Below, one piece after another: positions 1 to 13,000 of a stretch of 62,000 bases of DNA (the first letter of the stretch is position 1; each line of letters starts with the position of its first letter). Position numbers and translations under genes: made by a program. Origin of the DNA: Acanthaster planci (taxonomy: Eukaryota; Echinodermata; Asteroidea; Valvatida; Acanthasteridae); the NCBI RefSeq assembly GCF_001949145.1, contig NW_019091606.1, positions 217,321 to 279,320 of the forward strand. The letters run 5' to 3'. The notes under the pieces were generated by a model. The model did no database searches, was not told the DNA's origin, and was given only the letters and a program-made list of their open reading frames with translations.

Positions 1-29
1 TTTATAGCCGCACCAAGTAATCTTTAGGT

Positions 30-466
30 TGACAGGTGACCTTCATTGATGCCCCAGTATTTCAGCCAGGACTGCAGCCTTGTAAACAGAGCCCAGATTG
101 TGCGGTGTTGTATAACTGTGTTTTTTTCACGAACCTGGCTCAGTGCACTGCTGACCTCCTCTCAATAGATTAGCGTGCAGCGGTGCTGTGTGGCTCATCG
201 CTGCCTCGGTGGAGTGCTTTTGTCCCTGGTGGTAATCCGCTCACCCTCAATGCCCCAAACCCTGGTATACGGTTTCAAAACAAGGCTGGATTATCACCAC
301 TTTTGAGAGTGAAAAATGTCGGTAATGCCCAGCAGTCTGGTCTTTTATTCAGAGTACGGTCTTTTGTTACAGGGCCCTGTTTCCTTTGTCCGAGTTCGGA
401 GACCCCAGCCACGCATATAAACCATACGTCTCCGATTCCGGAGTCCCTGGCAGGAAGTGGTTTATA
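30..466 (+). repeat. Dispersed repeat, copy 1
   Basis: About 435 bp that matches 3032-3477 almost throughout in the same orientation. Shared blocks include ATTTCAGCCAGG, AGAGCCCAGATTGTGCGGT, GATTAGCGTGCAGCGGTGCT and ACGGTCTTTTGTTACA. Copies differ by substitutions and small indels (copy 2 has an extra GTAGGGGCCA). No TIR or coding domain is seen. The likely identity is a non-autonomous element or SINE/LINE fragment. Confidence 0.85.
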
Positions 467-884
467 ACAATTGCTTTATTCCCAGAAACTATTGGGCCCT
501 TACCTTTAAATTTTCCAATTTTGCAACTGATAACTCAAAGATTTTTGAGATATAATCTTCAAGTCATTATTAAAATTGTCAAAACATACAGGGTATATTG
601 CCTTGAGCATAGCTGATAAACTTATAGAATACAGCAACTTACAGAATATCTTTACAGTATATTAACTATAAATGAAATATACTTACAAGTGGTTTATCTT
701 TTTACACAATTCCCTAAGAGGTGATTACATGTAACTGTGGAATACCTGTGCTGTTGATTAACTTACAGAATATCCTAACAGTTGGTTAACTGAAAGGATA
801 CCCAAGGTTACATTTCATTATTACAGAATATCCTTTTCTGTTGGTGGAAGTTATTAGTTTACTGTTTCTTAATCTGTATTGTAG

Positions 885-1076
885 GTCAAGTATTATGGAA
901 ATGAGGACTTTGAGGTAGGTGTATATGATGAAGCCATCACATCCTACCAACGCAGTGAATGGAAGTCTATCTCAAGCCTTGTTCTCCTGAACTCTGGCCA
1001 AAATGTCATCATCTCATTGGGCCTTGTTGTCGGATCTTTGCTTTGTGCCTACTACGTCAGTGTGTCCAAACTCACG
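885..1076 (+). CDS. ABCB6: ABCB6 exon A (transmembrane domain, VKYYGNE...SKLT)
   Basis: 192 nt, phase 0 at both ends, acceptor TTGTAG and donor GTAAGC. It encodes 64 residues starting [19 protein letters not shown] hydrophobic stretch ([19 protein letters not shown]) is one of the last transmembrane helices. The first base follows an upstream exon that is outside the window. Confidence 0.93.
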
Positions 1077-4000
1077 GTAAGCGTAAAAGTGTGGTGATTG
1101 TAAAACACGAGTCCAGTCTAATCCTGGCGATTCACAATACAGTGCGCCACCAAGAGTTTGCCACAGAAGGGCCACTTCTCAAGTTTACTGTCGACATGCT
1201 GCCGCGATAGAGCACACTTTGGGATATAACTTGGGGATATTTGATTGACTTGTCCCTTGCATCACACCAAACCATTATTTTGACTACCTAACCAACAGTG
1301 TTCTAGCCACGGTGGGCAGTGCTGGGTGGCACCCCCGGTACTGCAAATTTTAGCCCAGCATTTGGGGTTCAATTTGGATTTTCAAAAAAATGAACTGAAA
1401 TATTACTGAAACTGCTGAGATGCCACTTTGTATGATTTAGGCGTAATTTTTACGATTTGTTTAGTTTGTTTACGACTGTACGATCCAGACTCAGACTTTT
1501 TTCGACTTCAAACTTGAAGGTACAAAACCATATAGTTGTGTATAAACTCTACGTAAGCTACCGGTAGCACGGAGCCGGCCTTGTAATGCGCGCGTCAGAA
1601 ATGTGTTGCTGGCTTCCCGCACTTGGTGCATACACGCTGTGTGAGTAGTAATAGAAACCAGTGTGGTTAAATCATCCATTCGCCCCGATTAACGCTATGA
1701 AGCACTGGGGGTGAATAGGCACGATCACAATGTGATTGTGTACGTCCATATGATTTGTACATGTACACTGTACATGTACACACGTGTGGCGAACATCATG
1801 ATTATGCTAAAGTTGATTTTCGCAGTGGAGGGCTGTCGAGGATTTAATTCTTGGATATTTGGTGAGCAACTGACTTGTTTAGCACCTTGGCAACAAGTGA
1901 GCTGAAGTTCAGGGACAAATTCAAACGGGCCATTGCAAAATCTTGTTGTGGAGAAGGGTACGTGTTTGCAACGCATGTAACTGTAACACAACATTGCCCA
2001 TGCTGGATCTTACAACACCGAGAACTAGAAGCACATTTATAGTTAGGCCAAGAAAAAATAGTACTGCTTCCATTTAAATAGGGTCAGTAGGTAATGATTT
2101 TTTGACATTTTGGGGGGGTTGATTGAATCAGACGAAACTTGCCAAAAATTGCCCCTAAAGTGATTAAATAAAAACTTACCAGAATTAATGTGGAAATATA
2201 ATCAACAATTAATTACAATTCACACTTGCACAATGCTAGTCAGGTAAATACAAGTGTTAATACAAGTGGCGTGACAAGAAGTTGTTAACAGGTGTTTCTT
2301 TTGAAAGAAAAGACGACAGAATTTTTTTTGACTTTTTTTTCTAATTTGCTGATGAAAAGTCTCAGGGCCGCGGCGAAAATTTAGGGTCAGTCGGGAAACC
2401 GGAACTGGAAGTGCGATAGGATTACACTTTTTCATTTTGAAATTTTGGCATCTCTGATTAAGTGTACCAATTCGATCGTATTTCAAGCATCAGAAAGCGT
2501 TGAGAACTGCGCTCACTACACTCTGCAATCCAAATATTTACCTGCCACTGAAATGGTCCCAGCTAGAACACTGCTAACCACCCATTCACAATAAGCAATT
2601 TTGAATTTTCAACCAAGGTAAACAAACATTCTGAGATATTGAAGTTTCCTGCGCACAACGCAGTTAACAAATCAGACTTTGTTGACTATTCATTCCTTAA
2701 TGTACTACAAAAAAGCCTCTCCTTGACAATACTTGATTCAGGTGCATTGCCATGTTAGGAAAGGCCATTAGGTTAGACGTAGCGCATTCTTGTTCATGGT
2801 TTTGGGTGTGTGTTTTGGTCTGGCAGCAAATTGAGCCCCATTTTTATCCAAATTTCCATGCTTGTGCCTGCTTGTTCATCCTCACATACCTTTAACCACT
2901 TGCTACTGGGTTGTTTGAAAAATACAGTGCAGATAATCAGGACTTTTTCAAGATTTTCAGTTTTCAGACTTCTTCAAAAATTCATCATTTCAACGTTTAC
3001 ACCCACATGAATACTCCCTGATGGCCACTCTAGTCTGACAGACAAAATCTATTGACACCCGAATATTTCAGCCAGGCCTGCAGCTTTGTAAAAAGAGCCC
3101 AGATTGTGCGGTCTTATGTAACTTTCTTTTGTTCACGAACCTGGCACAGTGCGCTCCTGACCTCTTTTCAGTAGGGGCCAGATTAGCGTGCAGCGGTGCT
3201 GTGTGGCTCATCGCTGCATTGGTGGAGCGCTTTTGTCTCCGGTGGTAATCCACTCGCACTAAATGCCCCAAACCATGGTATACTGTTTCAAAACAACATT
3301 GGATTATTTCCACTATTGAGAGTGAAAAAATCTCCATAATTCCCAGCAGCCTGGTCTTTTGTTCCAAGTACGGTCTTTTGTTACAAGGCCCAGTTATCTT
3401 TGTCCGATTTCAGAGACCCCAGCCACGCGTAAAAACACACTGTGCCCGAAAACGGAATCCTGGGCGGCAAGTGGTTAAATGGCATAAGTAGCCACGCAGT
3501 TTGTTTGCGTAGTATTCATTTAGTAAGAGCAAAAATGTGACAACTTTTGTTAACTTTAATACCGCATATCTTGAGTAGACAAGGATGAATCTCTCAATCA
3601 CATTTTTGCAAATGGAACATTTCGATTGGTGCTTTTTTGTTCTATGCCCTCCAATGCTTTATGAAAACATGCCTTGCCATGGAAACACCCATGATCCTTT
3701 GCAGCCTGCCAGAAAAAGGCTTTGTGATTGGTCAGAAGATGTGAACCCGATGGTCTATCCATCCTGTACAACATATTCAGTCAAGGGCAGTAGTTGGTAG
3801 TTTGTCTCATTGTCATGTCACGCATGGTGATGACAGTGGCACTTATTTAGTCAAATGTTGTATGTCAGGATTGTGAAGTACTGTGTTAATAGTTAGATCA
3901 AATTTGTACATAACCAGGCATGAGATGCCCCACATACAAATAATATCTGTACCAGCAACATCTGTCTTTGACTGTGACAGGATAACCTTACTGTGAGCTC

Positions 4001-7000
4001 AAGTAATCAGTATCGATGACGCAAAATTGTCTGAGAAGTAGTTACTGTGATAAATGTTTTCTTATTGGTTAACGTCTTTCCATCTTCACAATGCCGGGAC
4101 AGGTTGGTGACTACGTTCTATTTGCTTCATACATAATCCAGCTGTATGGACCACTCAACTACTTTGGAACCTATTACAGGTACTAAATGTGTCTTTGAAA
4201 TGTATGTAAAATGTCATAGTGGAAGATTTTGTCAGTTTGTAAAGATGTAAAAAGTTGGTTGCTGACAAGTATGACAAGTTGTAGTGGCTGTCTCTTGTGA
4301 GCCAAAGGAGGACACATTGCATTCTCACATAGTCATACCGTACATTGCTGTCCCTTAATACATTTGAAAAATAGACTTAAATATAAGACTGTCCCACATA
4401 CACCTGAGAGTGTCCCACACACTTACATCGTATGTGCAACGACTATTTTCAACGAAAAACTTTCTTCTGAGGACATTTATGCATGTGGTTTCTGCTTGCC
4501 ACAGTCCTCAGTCATAATGAATTAGGAGGGCATACTAGTTTGTGCAGTGAATGAGCTGCTCATTTTCCGTTGAATGAGCACAAACCTGTTCCTTCTTTGG
4601 CATGAGAGATGCGCTCATGGATTCACATCTCATGGAAATGCCATGCAGTCAAGCATGACATCAGTAGCATCAGAATGTGTATGAAATGTAGCAGACTGTG
4701 CATTTCGCAAGGTGTTGTCAAATAGTCCAGTCGTTACTTCAAGCAAAATTTGCCTTAATTGTAATGGCTGTTTCACTGTAATTACATGCATAAATGGTGT
4801 GATTGCGATGTAACAGTAACCAGTGCGAACAGACATAATATTTCTCACTTTTAATTGAATTTGGTCAGGATGATCCAGCAAGCATTCATTGACATGGAAA
4901 ACATGATTGATCTCATGAAGGAAAAGCAAGATGTAAGTTGCATCATGTATTTGGATCATGAATGCGAAATCTAGGTTTTAGTGGTCGCATGTCTTTTTTT
5001 TATTACGAACTAATCTCTAACTCCATCATCATTGTATGAGAAATGGATGACGTAGTAGTCCTTAAACTCTCAATGGGCAGTAAACGTGGAAAGTAGAGAG
5101 GCTGATCTCCTCATTTTTCAGTCCTGTAAAGTCCTTCCAATCCTCTTATACATATACCCAAAGTATGGTTTTCCGTTGTACGTGGTGGTGAAAAAGTTTC
5201 TACAAATGTTTATAGATAGCACACGCCTGTGTATGTCAATGTGGGTCCTGCCTTTTTTTTATCCAATGTGTCTCAGGTGGCAGACATTCCTAATGCCAAG
5301 GATCTGGAGGTCAAGAGAGGAATGGTGGAATTTGACAACGTCAGTTTCTACTACAATGAAGAGTGAGCACCTGTTTGTCTGTTTTAGAGAGATGCAGCTT
5401 TTCTTGGGATCAACCAGTTTACTTGCTCTCTCATTTTCTCCACGTATGCCATTAGAAATTGAAACGTTTCCAAGGATGGATTTGCACCTAGGGGGAGATC
5501 AATTAATTTTTGATTTTTCTTTTTTTTTGGCCTGCCCGACATGTCCGAAATTAATTGATCTCCCCCGGCACAAATCCATCCTTGGAAATTGCTGTTTGCG
5601 GTACCTGCTGCCACATCTGACTCTAACCAGCCAGCCGACAACAGCAAACTCGGTGGTTGAGTGGTTAAGATGTCTGCACTAGTGAGCGGAAGGTCGTGGG
5701 TTTGAGTTTTTCCTTTAATACTTCTATAATATTTATATTTTCAGAATTTGTCGACTACAAACATGGATACTGGTGAATAAAGACAAAAAATTGATCATTC
5801 AGTAAGAAATCCTATAAAGCATTGTGTTTCCAAGCGCCTCACTTTATGAGCTTTTTCTCAAAAAGTGCTTTTATTCAATCCGAACATGTGGATATACAGA
5901 TGTCTATGTATCTCCAGTACACAGTGCACTACAGGGCCATTCATATATCAAATTATAGGGTTTGACGTACAGTATCCAGCCATATCAAAAACTCATAACT
6001 TCTGGCAAATTATTACCCATTTTTCTAGAGCTGGTCACAGATAGTTTATTGTGCTGTCTACACATTATTGAGTGATACAGCGCCCTCTTCTGTTAATGCC
6101 CAGAGACAAAAGCAGCAAATGCATCTTTTCCTTTACCAGCCAGAAATAGTCCCAAAAATCTTAATATTGGTAATGAGCTATGACTAATATAATTGCAAAC
6201 ACGGTTGTGCTGAACAATTGGGAACACCAAAACATTCCCCTTGGCTCCCAAATTTCCTGCACACTTTTATGAAACATTTGAAAATTTGCTTTCAAATGAA
6301 AGAAATGGATTTGAAGTAATTGTGTTGATCTTAAAGCTCAAAAAAACTTACCCGTGAAGGAACAACAGCCAACCGTAGACACGATGGAGTCAGTGTTGTA
6401 CGTGGGTACACGCACTGCGCCTCATTTGGAATATCTTGTTTGCATTACGTTACAACTTAAACTTGTGACCTAATCATCGCCATCCACTGCAAGCTTGAAC
6501 AAGAGAGGGCGCGTTCTCACACAGCAAAGATGGTCCTTTGGTGGGAACTTACTGCTGCGCGTGGAGGTTTGTGTGCGTTTGACACAGGATGTGCTGAGCA
6601 CTTGTGACCAATATCTGGAATGTACAGTTACCACATATGTGCCAGCATGCGCGCACAAGCCTGGTTTAGAAACTTTCCACTAGCCTGTCTCTTCTTTGTC
6701 GGTGAGGGTGCTAGAGCTGAGGTTTGTCAGGATTTTTTTCATGATTTCAGGATTCCACTTAGCGCCGGTTGACCCCATATGGGCCACACTTTTCTGCTCC
6801 ACACAGCCGGGCGGCCTTATGTGGGGACCGGACTGACTGCTATGAGTCACCGTAGGCTGTATTCCTCCTATTGTGAAGTACAATGGCTTGAAGTACCGCA
6901 GCGTTCGAGGCCAGCCTGGCCGACGAACGTGTTGCCCAGCCCGCCCAGTGTTTGTCGTTCCTGGCAGGGCTGAGGACGAATAAAGAAGCCATCATGTAAC

Positions 7001-10000
7001 ACCATAACAAACATAACAAAGGCATTTTTTTTAAGCGCTCAGCCACGCTTCATTGCCTTCTGAGTCCCATTACATGGCAGTGGGTGATTTTTTCCTATGA
7101 AAGTATGGTGAATATGAATGTCAAAATCAAAATCATTAAAAAGCGCCCGGCAGCGTGTAATTCAAGGGAATTTTATAAATTTATAAGTGGTTAACCTGAG
7201 TTAGCCGTGTACATTGTTTTAATGTAGAAAAGAATTAAGGGGTGCCTATAGGCAAACAGAAAGGTACACCATAGACTTCACGCTTCTGAGGGGCCCTCAA
7301 AACCTCTGGTGATTATTTTGTGGATTTTTCAATTTCCTCTGATCACACCCCTGGGGTGCACTATTTAACTCGTGGTGATACCAAACAACCGCTGTACCAA
7401 TCATTTGTGACCGGCTCTATAAAAATGGGTACTAAGTCGCCAGATTCACTGAGGTTTTGATATGGCTGGATTCTGTACGTCAAAAGCTACAATTTGATAT
7501 AGGAATGACCCCTGTAGTGCACTGCGTTGCGGAGATACATAGACATCTGTATATCCACATTTTCAGATTCAATAAAAGCACTTTTTGAGAAAACGCTAAT
7601 AAAGTGTAGCGCTTGGAAACACAATGCTCTACAGGATTTCCTACTGAATGATCGATTTTTCATCCTTATCCATCAGTATCCATGTTTGAGGTCACAAATT
7701 CTTAAAATATAAATATTATAGAAGCTATTAAAGAAACAAAAAGAAAATCACATTTTCGAAGAAATTCTGCCCTCTCCAAATAGAACAGGCCATTACGTAT
7801 TTTGGCATTGCGTGACTTGATACCGTTTTTTGCAGAGCAGGTCACGCTCGTTATGGCGGCATTGTACTGTATATCAGTTTATGCTAAGTGGTTTTCCTTC
7901 TAAGGTTTTGTGCACAAGATCTGTCGTTGTTGATCTGTGCAGTTTGCTTGTCTTCCAGACTGCTACCACAGGAAAATAAACCCCATGCTCCAGCTTTTAT
8001 TGTGTGTGACTGGAAAGGTTTGTCGGCAAAATGCTGTTCTACATGTATGCATTTTAACTGGTGAACAAAACGAGGAAAGCATGAGTCGCTGCCTTCCAAT
8101 TGCATAACACTAACATTGTCCTTGGGCACGCTTTATTCCCATGGAGCTTTGAATCTGTTGTTCCCACCTGGCACTGATAGGAAAGTGCCAAAAAAACAAA
8201 GTGAAATGTCATCAGGACATGGGACCATTGAACGCCAGGACTATGAACTTTAATTCCTTGATTCATTCTTCATTCTCAGAAAACCCATTCTGAAGGGAGT
8301 ATCTTTCTCTGTGCAGTCTGGCCAAACGGTAGCTCTTGTAAGTATGCCACAAAGACCTAAGTTGCTGCTCATTTGATAACAGACACTGCCATATACATGT
8401 ACAGTCAGAAGGTTTATAGGAATTTATGATTGGCCCGATATATCATGATTGCCTCAACAGAGTGGTAAGGTTTTCTGGTGTGTAAATACATGTCATTTGT
8501 GCATATTACAAGAGATTTTAAGAGTGGCATAAATGTTTACGGTATTTGGGGTTGCCCCTGTTCATCTGTGAATGCTAGGAAACAGTTCAAGGGCAGGTAG
8601 GATGCAATGCTTCAAATGCCACAAGTTGTTTGATCGTAAATGCTATCTCTGTTGCTGTTTTTGCAAAGATCCTGTGTAAATTCTACAAAGTCTTCTGCAG
8701 AAAGTGTGTGTTTTAACTTTTAAGGGTCAGCAAGCTTGACATACATGAACCTACCTAGGTTGCATCCTTTAGATTCTCTCTTTTTCCAACAAAATTCTGA
8801 GAGGATGCCCTGGTAGATTTTAAATGATCTTGAGTGGTTAGGTTCAACAACATCCTCCAGTTTATGATTTATGTTATGTTCTGTGCTCTGAAACTGAAAG
8901 GGTCATCAGATTTCTTTAATTTTGCAGATTGTTAGAACGAAACCTCGAGAGAGTTGGGGTTAAAACAAGCCTCCAGGATGTGCAGCTTGATTCAGTGCTT
9001 TGATTTTGTGGTTCATCTGTTCACAGGTGGGACCCTCTGGTGCTGGGAAGAGTACTATCATCCGTCTCTTATTCCGTTTCTATGACATCCATGATGGCCA
9101 AATCAGGATTGATGGTCAAGACATTAAAACCGTAAGCAGGGAAAGGTCTTTGTCAGTCTTGACCAGAGGGGCTGCATTTCAAGGTCGAATTGTGGGATGA
9201 GCAGTCTTTAACAGATGAACTTAGTCTTACTTCTATGGGGAAACTCCCAAATCCCCTTATTCCTCCATTCCAAGCAGTGTGCTTTTAATCAGTAGCATTG
9301 CAAGTGCTTCGCATGTCTTTGTTGGGATTCTTTTATTTGGAAGGGAGTGAAAAATTCAGCCAAATTTGGATTTTTTTTCTAACAATTTTTGGCTGTTTAG
9401 AAATGTAGCTTTGAATGTTACACAAAGAAATTTAAATTTAAATAATGCTTGGAGAATGCTGATTAAGTGAAATTGATGAGATTTTCTTTTAGATTTGTTC
9501 TCTGTTTAGACTTTCCTACCTTAATAGACAGAAGGACGTACTCATAACAAAGTGTCATTGTATACCAGATGAAAGCTTCCTTCATGCCTTTCTTCTACTA
9601 AATAGCAAATTGAACTAAATTTAGACACATCCAACTATTAAAAATTTAAGGAAATTACAATGGACGATTTTATAGTGTAGTGTTAGCAATAAAAGAGCAC
9701 ATTTTCAGAGGTTATTTTCTTAAATGAAGTTTTATAGTGCAGAAACCTCACACAGGATTCTTTTTCCCCAACTCTAGGTGAGCCAGCATTCCTTGCGAAA
9801 AGTCGTCGGTGTTGTGCCACAAGACACTGTGCTATTCAATAACGACATCAGGTAAAAGCTTTCAGAAAGTTATCTTTCTTGTTTAACCGATTCATAGTTA
9901 TTTCCAGAAACTGAATTTGTTGCAAAATTTCTCGTTAACTGTGGAAGAGCCACCAACAGTTTTGAGTTTGTGTAACACAGTCTTTTTTGAATGGACTGTA

Positions 10001-13000
10001 AAAAGTGCTCATTTATAGACAGAAGTATGAAATATACCGGTATACGGGACAACACCTACAGAAGAGTCAATGTTATTTTGGAGATGCCCTTAGAATGGAT
10101 TACTTCACGTGTAAATTAAATTTTTCTCAAAATCTATCATTGGAGTGCAAAGATTGCACTTGATGGTGTGAGAAGTGGGGAGTTGAGAGGTGATTGAAAG
10201 TTCATAATGTGAGAGAATGGAGAGTAGATTTTGTTATCAGATTGCTTGCATTAACGTTGAAAGATAGTAAATATGATGATGCTGTGACTTCATTGTGCTT
10301 ACTTAAATTTGGAATTATAGTACTTTGCTCATACTCTGCCCTAAAATTTTGTTCAAAATATTCCATTTGGAAACTAGGGAAGAAGTCAAGTTCTAGATAT
10401 GTTCTGCCCTCAGACCTTAGGAAGCAGGTCTCCTGAAATCCCATATATCAATATTTATGTCAAGTGCACTTAACTTGAACGGGCTGAGTTCATTGATCTA
10501 TGGGGCTCACTGCCTACATCTGCATCTGTGTCTTGGCATTTGGTTTCCCACTTAGGTACAACATCCGCTACGGGAAAGTAGGCAGCAGTGAGGAAGAGGT
10601 CACAGCAGCAGCAGAGGCAGCCGACATCCATGCCCGGATCCTCTCTTTCCCCAGCCGTAAGTGGGAATTTTAGTGGGGCTCTCTCCCTTCCCGCTGTCCT
10701 AGATGCATGGCTAAAATCTGGGCTAACTGTGCACATGCAGTGCCAGCCCCGACCTGCGGCTCAGCCAATATTTGTAAATAAACTGGAGTGGATGGGCGAT
10801 ATCTCGGTGTCGGCTCTCATTCAAATGTGGCACGTGTCACTTGGCACTGTCAAAGTTGTTGGAATGTCGTTAATCAGAATGTTCTTTTGAGCGGCTGGAA
10901 ATTTATGCCTTGGAAGGGCCAGCGTTGCACCTCACTGATGAGCTGCGGCACAAGCCATGCACATTATTTTTATGCCATAACCTGGCTATGAAATATTGGA
11001 AGCAGAGTAACAGTTTTCGATTCATCTTGTTTTAAACTATTTGCCGCTTGGAGAATTTAGCGTGTTTCCACATTTAGATGGAATGTTTTTTGTACTAGAA
11101 TAGCCTGCTAAAATAAAACATACTTTTTTCATGTTAAAAAAAAACCACTAAAAAGTTAAGAATGTTTGTTCGTGAAGTTTCCCAAGATGTAATATTTCAA
11201 CCTCACATTTTAAACTAGTTACAAGCTTCCACAGATGCAACTAGTACAAGCTGATGGTGGGGGAAATACTTTGCAAAACTGCCCAGTTCTAATTGTCAGT
11301 GTGGAATGCTGACGTGTGAAAATCGGTGATATCTATATCCTGCAAATGAACTCATAGCTGAGTCATTTTGTAATGTGGAAAGTGAAAGGCTTATTGTACT
11401 GCTTGTAGTGCAGGCAATTATCTTGAAGTAATTTCAAGTAGGCAATGCCAGAGGTCAAAAACATTCAGCTGACAAATTTATGAATGCACTGTTTGTTAAC
11501 GATGAAAAATATCGGTACAGTCAACATCAACACTCAACTGTGCTACTGCTTGTCTGATGCTGAGGTCCATGCTCAGGACTGTCATGTTTAAACTGTAGAG
11601 AGAATGATTTATTACCTTATTGTTTCTTGGATGAAGAGATTGATTTTTTTTGGGGGGGGGCTTTTAAACAGAATACAAGACGGTGGTCGGAGAGAGAGGA
11701 CTGAAGTTGAGCGGAGGGGAGAAGCAACGGGTGGCCATTGCCAGGACTATCCTGAAAGCTCCTGAGGTTGTGCTGCTTGATGAGGTGAGTATGAGTAGGG
11801 GCCCAGGCCAATTTCATGGAGGAACTATCCACAGAAATTTGTCAAGCTGAGGGAGTATTTGCTGAGCAGCAACAAGTGTCATGCGATTTGTACTGTTCGT
11901 GATTGGTGTTGCGCTGATTTTTGTTTAGGACATAGACTTGATTAGCAGATGTATATGCTAAATAGATCATCGGCTAGTATGCCATGCGGTGTGCATTGCC
12001 AGTGACTGATGCTCTGTTGTGCTTTTGGCTTATGGAGCACAGACTCGCTAAGCAGATTTGTAAATCGGATAACTGCACGAAATTCCGTGCCATGTGTACT
12101 GCCAGCAACCAATGCTCTGTCAAAATTGGCTAAAAAGAGGCCCAAATTTGCTTCGCAGATTTGCGAGGCAAAAGCCATGCCAGGTGCATTAGCTTGCTGC
12201 TGGTTCTCCATCGATTTTTCTCAGCACACTTAAGACACTAAGCAGTATTTCCTACTTGGAAGCTCCATGCTACATCAAATGCTGACTTGTAAACTGAATC
12301 GGATTCATTTAACATCACGTTGATGAACACAGTCTCGCTGGTCAGTGAAGCAGACTTGGCAGACAAGCAGAGTAAAAATTTATACTTACAATAATGTCAT
12401 CTCGTGAGCTTTTGCCAGAAATGCATCTTTGAGTGTTTGTGTACAGTTTGTGCTAAGTCCGTGTCAGTTGTACTGTTTAAAAGGTACCTACTATAAGTTC
12501 AGTGTGGTATTCATTGGAAAGGTTTGGTGTTTTTGTATACATGTAGTTGTCTTGAAGTCAATTTCTTTTCTAAGGTGGTCAAAAGTATATATGTATACAG
12601 AAAGATAATATGGTACTTTAGAGATTGGACTGGAGAAACTAGGGCCGTTTTCCAATACTCAACTTCGTCTCAGGCTTTGTCCTCTAAACCAATCCCCGAT
12701 TGTCAGCCTGAAGCGTTTAAATCAAATTGGATTACTGTAAGTTTTTGCTCTCTTGCATCTTATTTGATGTTTTGTGGCACTATTAGACTAATTAGTGCAC
12801 TTGCAGCTTCAAGGTCAGGTAGTAAAAAAACAGTTGAAGCCTGAGACAGAGCCGAAGTTGAGTATTGGAAAACGGCCTTGATGTTGTAGTGTGAGTATGT
12901 TGGCTTTTGATTATGTGTGTGTCCGTAGATCTATGTACATGAGCTTTCCCACAGTAATTTGGGAAATATGTCGTGATGGTCTTCAGAAGCTGAAGGATTT

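Larger units (their letters stand above)
1077..4102 (+). other. ABCB6 intron (3.0 kb), no gene seen
   Basis: Apart from the MITE fragment near 1125 and repeat copy 2, this stretch holds only AT-rich intronic sequence. A cluster of TGTACATGTAC words lies at 1756-1783. No open frame resembles a known protein. Confidence 0.7.

Noticed and set aside
5086-5682. 198-codon plus-strand frame
   Set aside because: It overlaps ABCB6 exon D in a different frame and reads through a hairpin repeat.
5650-5722. Functional tRNA gene
   Set aside because: The B box is degenerate and no acceptor stem or complete cloverleaf can be drawn.
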